A DNA stretch of 38,111 nucleotides, taken from contig CANLCU010000006.1 of NCBI GenBank assembly GCA_947489135.1, positions 1-38,111 on the forward strand, written 5' to 3'. The notes beneath the pieces are model-generated. The model worked only from the letters and a program-made list of their open reading frames with translations, ran no database searches and was not told the DNA's origin. Origin of the DNA: Micrococcales bacterium (GTDB taxonomy: Bacteria > Actinomycetota > Actinomycetes > Actinomycetales > Microbacteriaceae). Shown piece after piece: positions 30,233 through 37,174 of this stretch. Each line of letters opens with the position of its first letter. Positions within the stretch are counted from its first letter, which is position 1. The position numbers were made by a program, and so were the translations under genes.

Positions 30233-30239
30233 TATGTTC

Positions 30240-30245
30240 AGCCTA
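30240..30245 (-). promoter_or_regulatory. Candidate -10 box (TAGGCT) for the PDZ-Lon/UPF0182 operon
   Basis: TAGGCT, seven bases (GAACATA), then the ATG at 30232, consistent with a leaderless or nearly leaderless message. It is identical to the hexamer before the secreted-protein gene. The -35 region is unconvincing. Confidence 0.35.
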
Positions 30246-30356
30246 AACGAGCCCTCAGACTGACAGAGCCATCTTGAGGAAGTTCTAGGCTTTCAGGCCC
30301 CACACAGCAACGCTTATGGCGAACAAGGCCCAAGTTGACTAGAGGGATATGGAGTT

Positions 30357-30386
30357 TTGAGAGAAATTGCGTTTAGCGTTGATACT
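30357..30386 (+). promoter_or_regulatory. Candidate promoter for the DUF2342 gene
   Basis: TTGAGA (30357-30362) and GATACT (30381-30386) are 18 bases apart, on the plus strand just before the DUF2342 ATG at 30397. An AGAGG ribosome site overlaps the expected start of the message. This is a by-eye match. Confidence 0.35.
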
Positions 30387-30396
30387 AAGAGGACAC

Positions 30397-31725
30397 ATGA
30401 GCGAAGACAATCAAAACGGACTACCTGACCCAGAAGAACTAAGACGTATCTGGGAAGAGATGCTTAGCCAAGGGTTTGACCCAGAGGCTCTAGCTCAGGC
30501 TGCTGGTTTTGATGGCACACCTGAGTCCCTGCAAAAACTCTTCTCCAATATTCAAGGTGCTTTTCTAATTCCTAATCCCCCATCAGAAGGATCCGGAGTT
30601 AATTGGCAAGCTGCTGCTCAAGGAGCTAAAGAGCTAGCCAAGGTTGGTGCAACAGCTGTTGATGACAAAGGTCGAAAAGAACTAAATGAGGCAATTGGTA
30701 TAGCCAACCTTTGGCTCAACGAGGCAACCAGCATCTCAGAAGTAATTCTTGAACCCAAACTTCTTAGCCGAACCCTGTGGGTAGATGATGCACTTCCTCT
30801 TTTCAAACTTCTAGCAGAGCCAGTAGCTGATCGAATGAACAGATCTCTTGGCGAAGCTATCCAAGAGCAACTTCCTGAAGAACTTCAAGAATCCCTCAAA
30901 GGTGCAAGTGAGATCATGAGATCTGCTGGAGCCATGATGTTTGCTATGCAACTGGGTCAAGCTCTAGGCCAGCTATCAAAAGAAGCACTAACTGGTACCG
31001 AAATTGGCTTACCTATTTATATTGACCAGAGACCAGCTTTTGTAATTCAAAACTTGCAAGAGTTCATCGCGACCCTAGAACTTGGAAATGATAAAGACCA
31101 GGCATACATCTATCTCGTTCTTAGAGAACTTGCCCACACAAGATTATTCAAGCACTCACGTTGGCTAAGAGAAAAAGTAGTTGCCCAAATTCGTGAATAC
31201 GCAGCAGGTATTACTTTTGACACAAGTCGCATGCAAGAAATTAGCGAGGACTTTGATCCACAAAACCCAGCTGAACTGCAAGCAGCATTGGAGTCAGGAG
31301 CATTCTTGGCCTCAAGATCTCCAAGTCAACAATCCGCTCTAGACAGCATTGAAACAAACCTTGCTCTTATTGAAGGCTGGGTTGATGCGGTAACTAGTGA
31401 AGCTGCAAAGCGTTTGCCTAAGGCAGATGCAATTAGAGAAGCAGTAAGAAGAAGACGTGCAACCGGTGGTCCAGCTGAAAGCACATTCCAGACATTAGTG
31501 GGGCTTGAACTAAGACCTAAGCGCATTAGAGAAGCCACCGCTTTATGGCAACTAATCGGTGAAGCGTTAGGAAATCAAAAACGTGATGAACTATGGGATC
31601 ACCCAGACTTCCTGCCAACAGCTGAAGATATTGATAACCCAGATAAGTACGTTGCAAGAATTAAAGCTGACTTAGGTATTCCAGATGCAATGGATCAAGC
31701 ACTGAGAGATTTACTCGGCGAATAG
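30397..31725 (+). CDS. DUF2342 zincin-like protein with altered HExxH motif
   Basis: Actinobacterial DUF2342 protein, often annotated 'zinc-dependent metalloprotease' or 'putative hydrolase'; 442 residues from ATG 30397. That start has AGAGG 4 bases upstream; a TTG ten codons earlier is less likely. The N-terminus is PDPEELRRIWEEMLSQGFDP. The expected zinc-binding helix reads YLVLRELAHTRLFKHSRWLR, so the first metal-binding His of HExxH is Arg (R243, RELAH) while the Glu and second His remain. This may be the norm for one DUF2342 subfamily. It is followed 49 bases later by the ThiF-like gene and is divergent from the PDZ-Lon gene. Protease activity should not be assumed. Confidence 0.88.
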   Translation: MSEDNQNGLPDPEELRRIWEEMLSQGFDPEALAQAAGFDGTPESLQKLFSNIQGAFLIPNPPSEGSGVNWQAAAQGAKELAKVGATAVDDKGRKELNEAIGIANLWLNEATSISEVILEPKLLSRTLWVDDALPLFKLLAEPVADRMNRSLGEAIQEQLPEELQESLKGASEIMRSAGAMMFAMQLGQALGQLSKEALTGTEIGLPIYIDQRPAFVIQNLQEFIATLELGNDKDQAYIYLVLRELAHTRLFKHSRWLREKVVAQIREYAAGITFDTSRMQEISEDFDPQNPAELQAALESGAFLASRSPSQQSALDSIETNLALIEGWVDAVTSEAAKRLPKADAIREAVRRRRATGGPAESTFQTLVGLELRPKRIREATALWQLIGEALGNQKRDELWDHPDFLPTAEDIDNPDKYVARIKADLGIPDAMDQALRDLLGE

Positions 31726-31774
31726 CTGTTGAGAACAAGAGCAGTGTCTAAAGAATTTAGGCAGACTGTAGAAC

Positions 31775-32839
31775 GTGTTTCATCGAATCAACAAAGCCCA
31801 GCCTTCAGTTTGGCGTGACCCAAACACAATTCAGATTGGCTTAGGCAACACAAGTGTCTCTATCTCAGAGTTATCACTTGCTCAACAACAGATAATTGCA
31901 GCCCTCTATAGCGGAGTGGTTGATGGTCAACAAGACGTTCTAGATGAAACCTTCAAGGCTGAGTCAGGAACCACTCAATCGCTCATTGAAAAACTCTCCC
32001 CTGTTATAGAAAGTGAAGGCTCAACAAGTAACAGCTTTGGGGCCTGGCAAGAGATAGCCTTTGCAGAACTAGCTAGAGCTGCTTTGGACTATGAGGTAAA
32101 TCCTGAAATGGTTTTAGCTGAAAGATGGCAAAGAGTTGTCCATATTGATCAATTAGATAAAAGTGGCTCACTATTAGCTAAAGGGCTACTGGCCAGCGGA
32201 GTTGGCAAAGTAGTAACCCATGACGATGGCAAGGTTCTAAGAACAGATCTAGGTGAACTAGGTTTCAAATCTGAAGACTTGGGAAAATCACGTCTTGAAA
32301 CTTTGAAACAGGATTTAGTGAAGCTCTCACTTGTTAAAGACGTCAGTGAAAGATTTATTGACCTGAACTACAAACCCAGCAAAGACTTAGTAATTTCCTT
32401 TGCCATCACAGTCGGTCACCTGGCAACAAGACCCGTCTCCTACCTGCGTTGGCTAAACAGAGATGTTCCTCACCTCAACATAAATTTTGATTTGTATGAA
32501 GCACAAATTAGTCCGATTGTATTTCCTGGAGTAACTCCATGCCTCAACTGTCTTACTGAATCTAACGTTGATGAAGACCCTGCTTGGCCTGCACTTGCTT
32601 CCCAACTGATTGATCTACCCAGAACGAGAGATGACAGTTCAGCCCTACTTGCAACAACAGGATTGGCTTTGAGAGTGATTCTTCGACAGCTTGATCAATC
32701 GGCTGGATTTTCTTTGTCTAAAGATGAAGATAACAAGTTTCAAGATGGCTATCTCATTGATTATGCAACCGGTGATGTTTCTAGAACTAAATACAGTTTT
32801 CATAAACTCTGCAACTGCAGAATCTTAGATCAGGTCTAG
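31775..32839 (+). CDS. ThiF/E1-like protein of the 'TOMM leader-binding/cyclodehydratase' type, function unknown
   Basis: 354 residues, GTG start at 31775 with no clear ribosome site. The best family mark is PGVTPCLNCLTESNVDEDPA followed by WPALASQL, matching the CxxC-DxDPAWP block of ThiF-like proteins annotated as cyclodehydratase or TOMM leader-binding. The Cys are C256 and C259; a second pair is C346/C348 in KLCNCRIL. The stretch where an E1 enzyme has its GxGxxG ATP loop reads IDQLDKSGSLLAKGLLASGV, so adenylation is doubtful. No YcaO or precursor-peptide gene is nearby. Mycobacteria carry a similar gene in the same place next to DUF2342 (Rv3195/Rv3196, from memory). Its end overlaps the uvrD2-like gene convergently by 15 bases. 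Confidence 0.75.
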   Translation: MFHRINKAQPSVWRDPNTIQIGLGNTSVSISELSLAQQQIIAALYSGVVDGQQDVLDETFKAESGTTQSLIEKLSPVIESEGSTSNSFGAWQEIAFAELARAALDYEVNPEMVLAERWQRVVHIDQLDKSGSLLAKGLLASGVGKVVTHDDGKVLRTDLGELGFKSEDLGKSRLETLKQDLVKLSLVKDVSERFIDLNYKPSKDLVISFAITVGHLATRPVSYLRWLNRDVPHLNINFDLYEAQISPIVFPGVTPCLNCLTESNVDEDPAWPALASQLIDLPRTRDDSSALLATTGLALRVILRQLDQSAGFSLSKDEDNKFQDGYLIDYATGDVSRTKYSFHKLCNCRILDQV

Positions 32840-34495
32840 GTATCTGCTTCTAGTCCGCTGCCTGTCATCAGCACCGTCTTTGTTAGCCCAAGTAATGAAA
32901 AGCAAATCCTTGGCTCGGGTAACCCCAACATAGAAAAGACGTTGCTCTTCTGAAATCTGTAGTTCAGTCTTGGCATAACTTATTGGCATGTAACCTTCAA
33001 CCGCACCAATGATAAATACCGCTTTGTATTCAAGACCCTTAGCTGCGTGAATGGTACTCAAGGTAATTGATTCTCTAGTTGGTTCATGTTGAGATCTTTG
33101 GCGTTCTTCTAATTCATTAGCGAAGGTTTGAATTGTTGCCTCTTGACCAAGCTCATCAGCAATCTGAACCAAAGAGTTAAGCGCTTCCCATTCCTCCAAT
33201 GCTCTTCCTGAGACATTAGGTGCGATGCTCTGCCAACCAAGGCTTCTAGCTATTGCTGAAACAGTTTCGTAGAGGGCTTTACCTGTTGGGTTAGCAGCTT
33301 CTGCTCTAACCATTCGAACAGCAGACATAATCTCTGGTCTACTGAAATAGCGTTGGCCTCCCCTGACCTGATACTCGACACCCGCTCTACTCAAAGCATT
33401 TTCAATATGTTCAGATTGAGCATTGATTCGATATAGAACTGCTATCTGGCTTGCCTTCATTCCAGAAGAAAGCAGATCCTTGATTTTGTTAGCAACAAAA
33501 TCACATTCCTTCTCTCTATCTTGGAACTCTAGAACCTGCGGTTCTATTCCTCTTGGTCTAATTGCTTCTAGAGGTTCAAACTTTTGATTTCCTCTCACCC
33601 TGTTTGCTACCCCAATGATTTCTGGAGTGGAACGGTAGTTCTTGGTTAGCTCAATTACATTCGCCCCTGGATACCTTGAGTCAAAGTTCTCTAGGAATGA
33701 TGCATTAGCTCCGCTGAAGGAATAGATAGTTTGGTTAGGGTCACCAACAACACATAGGTCGCTTCTATCGCCTAGCCAGGTATCTAGAAGTTCCTGCTGC
33801 AACTTAGAAATATCTTGATACTCATCAACCGTGAAGAAGCGATACTGCTGGTGAACATGTGCGAGTGCTCTAGGTTCAGATTTCAGCATGCCCGTGCACA
33901 GAAGTAAGACATCTTCCCAGTCGATCTGCTTGGCTTTTACTTTCGCATCTTCATAAGCAACCTGAATCTCATAAGAGCGAATGGGGGCAAGCCCTTGAAT
34001 TACAGGCCTAGTTGAAATGACATCTAGGTACTCCTCGAGGCTAAGCATTGAATACTTTCGCCATTCAATCTCAGATGCGATATCTCTAATTGTGTTTGCA
34101 TCTAAACGAATCTTTAGAGCTTCGCCTGCTTTGCCAATGGCTTTTGACTTGGAGTCAAGAACCCTAGGAGCTTCAATACCGAAGAAGTCTCGCCAAAAGT
34201 ATTCAAGTTGAGACAAGGCAGCAGCGTGAAATGTTTTGGCATTTACTGAGTGAACACCTAAACCTCGAAGTCTTGCTCTGAGTTCACCTGCTGCTCGGTT
34301 CGTATAAGTCAGAGCCATTACGCGATTCTCAGAGAAATCTCCACGCAAAATTCCATAGGCAATTCGATGTGTGATTGTTCTGGTCTTTCCAGTTCCCGCT
34401 CCAGCCAGAATCACGGTTGGTCCTATGAGTGATTGAGCGGCTTCACGTTGCTCTTCATCAAGAGCATTGAGGATGTCTTCTGCTTCGTACTGCAT
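32825..34495 (-). CDS. uvrD2: UvrD/Rep-type superfamily 1 DNA helicase (UvrD2-like, short form)
   Basis: 3'-5' DNA helicase of superfamily 1A, 556 residues. Walker A is AGAGTGKT (31-38), the Walker B region FTVDEYQDIS, then VVGDPNQTIYSFSGAN (motif III), LTKNYRST (IV), LSTIHAAKGLEYKAVFI (V) and FYVGVTRAKDLL (VI). Position beside nudC and the DUF2342 gene identifies it with actinobacterial UvrD2. The protein stops about 25 residues after motif VI, so the HRDC domain and Cys-rich C-terminal region known from mycobacterial UvrD2 are absent. The start lies 2 bases after the nudC stop. Activity cannot be judged from this alone. Confidence 0.93.
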   Translation of the reverse strand: MQYEAEDILNALDEEQREAAQSLIGPTVILAGAGTGKTRTITHRIAYGILRGDFSENRVMALTYTNRAAGELRARLRGLGVHSVNAKTFHAAALSQLEYFWRDFFGIEAPRVLDSKSKAIGKAGEALKIRLDANTIRDIASEIEWRKYSMLSLEEYLDVISTRPVIQGLAPIRSYEIQVAYEDAKVKAKQIDWEDVLLLCTGMLKSEPRALAHVHQQYRFFTVDEYQDISKLQQELLDTWLGDRSDLCVVGDPNQTIYSFSGANASFLENFDSRYPGANVIELTKNYRSTPEIIGVANRVRGNQKFEPLEAIRPRGIEPQVLEFQDREKECDFVANKIKDLLSSGMKASQIAVLYRINAQSEHIENALSRAGVEYQVRGGQRYFSRPEIMSAVRMVRAEAANPTGKALYETVSAIARSLGWQSIAPNVSGRALEEWEALNSLVQIADELGQEATIQTFANELEERQRSQHEPTRESITLSTIHAAKGLEYKAVFIIGAVEGYMPISYAKTELQISEEQRLFYVGVTRAKDLLFITWANKDGADDRQRTRSRYLDLI

Positions 34496-34497
34496 AG

Positions 34498-35442
34498 CTA
34501 CCTGCTGAGTTCTGTAGCTGAAATGATTTCTTCACCCATCCAGTGTTCAATGAGTGATCGCGCAATTGAGATCTTTGAAGGTAGCAAGATGCTTGCTGCT
34601 TCCGCTTTTAGTTCTTCTCTTGAGAACCAGCGAAGCTTAGCGATTTCAATTCCATCAGGTCTGATGCTTTCAGGACCATTACTTGGATCTAGTTTTGCTG
34701 TGAAGCCAAGCATCAGTGAATAAGGGTAAGGCCAAGATTGGCTTGCAAGGTAAACAGGGTTAGTAACAAGTAACCCTGACTCTTCTAACATCTCTCTAAC
34801 TACTGCTGCTTCTAAAGATTCCGCCGCTTCAACAAAGCCTGCCAAAATAGACCAGCGGTTTTGCTCCCAACTTCCTTGGGTGCCAAGAAGAATGCGGTCT
34901 TGATCATCTGTGATGCAGACAATCACAGCTGCATCTGTTCTAGGAAATAGTTCTCTATCTTCAGAAACACAAAGCCTTGACCAACCACCCTGTTGCATAA
35001 CTGTTATTGCTCCACATGCAGGACAGTGCTGATGGGTTTCATGCCAGTTATGAATAGCTAGGGCTTGAGTAAACAGTGCTGCATCTCTTGGGTGTAATCC
35101 AGCACCACTTCTTCTAAGTTCATGCCACTTAGATTCGTCAGGCTCTATAGCTTTGGCAGCGTTATCGCTTAGAACTGAAAGTACAATTGCTGTGCCAATC
35201 TTTTGATCCCCTAGTTCAACAGTTGTTCTACCTAGGTAAACCCTGTATTTGCCAGCGGTAGCTTGCTCAGTTGTAAGAAGTCTTAGATGACCATCACGAA
35301 TCAGGGTCTTACCTTTATAAAGAACAATGATTCGGGTCTCTGGTTCAAGCCACAGTTTGTCAAAGAGCTCAGCATCATCCCGTGCTTCGGCATCGCGGTT
35401 AAGTACCGCTTGGGCCATTGGCAAAACTAAAGGGATGCTCAT
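34498..35442 (-). CDS. nudC: NAD(+) diphosphatase / NADH pyrophosphatase
   Basis: Nudix hydrolase that cleaves NAD(H) to NMN(H) and AMP; the E. coli homologue also removes NAD caps from RNA. 314 residues. The Nudix box is GFVEAAESLEAAVVREMLEE followed by SGLL. The NudC signature after the box reads SQSWPYPYSLMLGF (classically SQPWPFPxS). The zinc region has CPAC and one later Cys (RLCVSED), so only three Cys, as in some actinobacterial members. FPRTDAAVIV precedes the catalytic domain. It is co-directional with the uvrD2-like gene and divergent from the phosphotransferase gene. Confidence 0.94.
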   Translation of the reverse strand: MSIPLVLPMAQAVLNRDAEARDDAELFDKLWLEPETRIIVLYKGKTLIRDGHLRLLTTEQATAGKYRVYLGRTTVELGDQKIGTAIVLSVLSDNAAKAIEPDESKWHELRRSGAGLHPRDAALFTQALAIHNWHETHQHCPACGAITVMQQGGWSRLCVSEDRELFPRTDAAVIVCITDDQDRILLGTQGSWEQNRWSILAGFVEAAESLEAAVVREMLEESGLLVTNPVYLASQSWPYPYSLMLGFTAKLDPSNGPESIRPDGIEIAKLRWFSREELKAEAASILLPSKISIARSLIEHWMGEEIISATELSR

Positions 35443-35504
35443 GATTCTTTCTTTATGTTCGATGTCTAGTGCGTGGCGATAACAGGGGTTATCGAAGTTT
35501 TTGT

Positions 35505-35510
35505 CTAACC
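35505..35510 (+). promoter_or_regulatory. Candidate -10 box (TAACCT) for the phosphotransferase-like gene
   Basis: TAACCT is followed by eight bases and the ATG at 35519, with no ribosome site, as for a leaderless message. A TTG at 35501 would put this box inside the coding region, which is one reason the ATG is preferred. Confidence 0.3.
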
Positions 35511-35518
35511 TAAAAACT

Positions 35519-36613
35519 ATGGGTAAACCTTCCTTGATTTTAGCGGCGTTAGCAGCCGATGCTCTGCCTGGTCTTCATTTCGTTCAAGTTCAGAACCTGA
35601 CTAGAGATGATGCGGCGGTAGCCGTTGAACTATTGACCACAGACGATGGTCGCCTAATCCTTCTGAAATCCCCATTGGACTCACTAGCCAACACTGATCT
35701 GGGCACAGAGATTAGAGCACTTCAGGTGCTTAAGAACGTTTCACTGCCTTTTGGCATCTCTTCATACCTAGGCAAAACCTCTCCAAAGGCAATCAGAAAC
35801 GCACTTGCTTTTGAATACGTTCCAGGTGCTCCAGCTGATTTATCTCGATTGAGATTGGATGATGGGCTAGTTAGCTCTATCGGCCAGGCTATTTCCGCTA
35901 TTCACTCAATCCCTGCTTCCCTAGTTGCTGATGCTGGTCTACCTGAGTATGAACCTGCTGAGCGAGTGAGAACTCTTGTTGCTGAATTTGATAGAGCGAT
36001 GGATACCGGCAAGGTTCACCCTGATCTACTTGAGCGTTGGCAGACTGCTCTATTTGATGTGAACTTGTTCAAATATCGCCCAACCGTTATTCATGGCTTC
36101 CTAAAGAGTGACTTCCTTCTAGCCGAAGGAGATCAGGTTGTTGGCGTTATTGAATGGGGTCAGCTATCTATTGACGATCCTGCTATTGACCTAGCCTTCT
36201 TCTACAACGAAGCATCTGAAGAAACGGCTGAAGCACTGGTTCTTGCTTATGAGGGCTCAACTAAGGCAGATAGAAACCTAAGACAAAGAGCACAGCTTCA
36301 CTACGAGCTAACCCATGCCACCTTCCTTCTTGAAGCCTTGGCTCGAGGAGACGAAGAGGAGATTGAAGAAGCTATTTCAACAATCACCTGGCTGCACGAA
36401 AGGCTAATTGCTGGGGAGCTTCCTTCCCTAAAGCCAACTGATTTCAACACCAGCTCTCCTGAGGTCATTGTGCCAATCTCCCAGGCTGCATCTTTCACCG
36501 CTCCTGTGACCATCGTCAGCGAGTCAATTGAAATAGTTGACCTAGCGGAGGCCAGCCCTGTGGCAACAACTCAAGAGTCAGAGCCTAAAAAGGACGAAGA
36601 CGAAGTTTTCTAG
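35519..36613 (+). CDS. Aminoglycoside/macrolide phosphotransferase-fold protein, probably catalytically dead
   Basis: APH-fold (choline/aminoglycoside kinase-like) protein, 364 residues. The fold shows as DDGRLILLKSPLDSLA (Lys of the N-lobe), ALAFEYVPGAPADLSRL (hinge) and VIHGFLKSDFLLAEGDQVVG, then VIEWGQLSIDDPAIDLAFFY. The catalytic loop HGDxxxxN is replaced by HGFLKSDF (residues 192-199): both the catalytic Asp and the metal Asn are Phe. The metal Asp of the IDWG motif is Glu (E212). A pseudokinase is the simplest reading. A Ser/Val/Glu-rich tail from about 300 is probably disordered. A phosphotransferase gene next to nudC is conserved in Microbacteriaceae, so this is a core gene, not an acquired resistance gene. 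Confidence 0.85.
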   Translation: MGKPSLILAALAADALPGLHFVQVQNLTRDDAAVAVELLTTDDGRLILLKSPLDSLANTDLGTEIRALQVLKNVSLPFGISSYLGKTSPKAIRNALAFEYVPGAPADLSRLRLDDGLVSSIGQAISAIHSIPASLVADAGLPEYEPAERVRTLVAEFDRAMDTGKVHPDLLERWQTALFDVNLFKYRPTVIHGFLKSDFLLAEGDQVVGVIEWGQLSIDDPAIDLAFFYNEASEETAEALVLAYEGSTKADRNLRQRAQLHYELTHATFLLEALARGDEEEIEEAISTITWLHERLIAGELPSLKPTDFNTSSPEVIVPISQAASFTAPVTIVSESIEIVDLAEASPVATTQESEPKKDEDEVF

Positions 36614-36617
36614 AAGG

Positions 36618-36664
36618 TTCTTTTCTTTCCCTAGGTGCAGGTAATCTAGGGAGTAAGAAAAGAA
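36618..36664 (+). repeat. Long imperfect inverted repeat before the DUF3107 gene
   Basis: The arms are 36618-36634 and 36646-36664, with an 11-base loop. CCCTAG/CTAGGG pair perfectly; after one more pair and a 2-base bulge (36653-36654), ten further pairs join TTCTTTTCTT to AAGAAAAGAA. It fills the 60 bases between the phosphotransferase stop and the DUF3107 ATG. No T-run follows on the plus strand, so it is not a classic terminator for the gene upstream. The right arm abuts the purine-rich ribosome site of DUF3107, and a TAATCT box (36642-36647) lies in the loop. Confidence 0.75.
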
Positions 36665-36673
36665 AGAAGCGTC

Positions 36674-36898
36674 ATGGAAATCAGAATCGGTCTACAAAAC
36701 ACCGCTCGTGAACTGTCCTTTGAATCAAAGCAAAGTGCAGGAGAAATCGAGAAGAGCGTTGAAACTGCTCTTAGTTCTGGTGCAAAGCAACTAAAGCTAA
36801 CCGATGAAAAAGGTCGAGTCTTTATTGTTCCTGTTGACGCTCTTGCCTACGTCGAGATCGGTGCTGAAGAAGCCCGAAGAGTTGGATTTATTGCCTAA
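36674..36898 (+). CDS. DUF3107 family small protein
   Basis: Conserved actinobacterial protein of unknown function, 74 residues, with no membrane segment. It reads as a compact alpha/beta domain: MEIRIGLQNTARELSFESKQ, then SAGEIEKSVETAL, a strand KQLKLTDEKGRVFIVPVDAL and the conserved YVEIGAEEARRVGF end. Mycobacteria carry the homologue Rv3208A (TB9.4) near the MiaE-like and rhlE genes (from memory), as here. A purine tract AAAGAAAGAAG precedes the ATG. Its stop overlaps the next ATG (TAATG). Confidence 0.9.
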   Translation: MEIRIGLQNTARELSFESKQSAGEIEKSVETALSSGAKQLKLTDEKGRVFIVPVDALAYVEIGAEEARRVGFIA

Positions 36899-37170
36899 TG
36901 GAAATTGCATTCATTCTTATTTACGGTTCAATACTTGGACTGATGGCCCCTTACATCATCTCTGGCAGCGAAAACTATGGAGTACTACTTCCGCCAGCCC
37001 TTGCACTTATCTACGGTTACTTTGTATGGGCAGTGTTCACCTGGGTTGGACTTAGCTACAACGAGTTCTGGATCTGGGCAATCACAATGCTGGGTATGCC
37101 GGTTGTGATGATTGTTGGAATTCGTATTATTCGCCACAGAAGGTTAGCTAAAGAAACCGTAACCGTTTAG
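36898..37170 (+). CDS. Small three-helix membrane protein, unknown function
   Basis: 90 residues with three hydrophobic segments at about 3-22, 27-51 and 57-78, and a basic C-terminal tail (RIIRHRRLAKE) that should lie in the cytoplasm. I do not recognise a family. The start overlaps the DUF3107 stop (TAATG), so the two are probably translated together. It ends 4 bases before the convergent MiaE-like gene. No signal peptide or catalytic motif is visible. Confidence 0.75.
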   Translation: MEIAFILIYGSILGLMAPYIISGSENYGVLLPPALALIYGYFVWAVFTWVGLSYNEFWIWAITMLGMPVVMIVGIRIIRHRRLAKETVTV

Positions 37171-37174
37171 GTTT

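Noticed and set aside
31775-32839. A thiazole/oxazole-modified peptide biosynthesis cluster
   Set aside because: Only the ThiF-like protein is present. No YcaO, dehydrogenase, transporter or small precursor gene was found around it.
35519-36613. Antibiotic resistance phosphotransferase
   Set aside because: The catalytic Asp and metal residues are replaced, and the nudC-linked location is that of a core gene; there are no mobile elements nearby.
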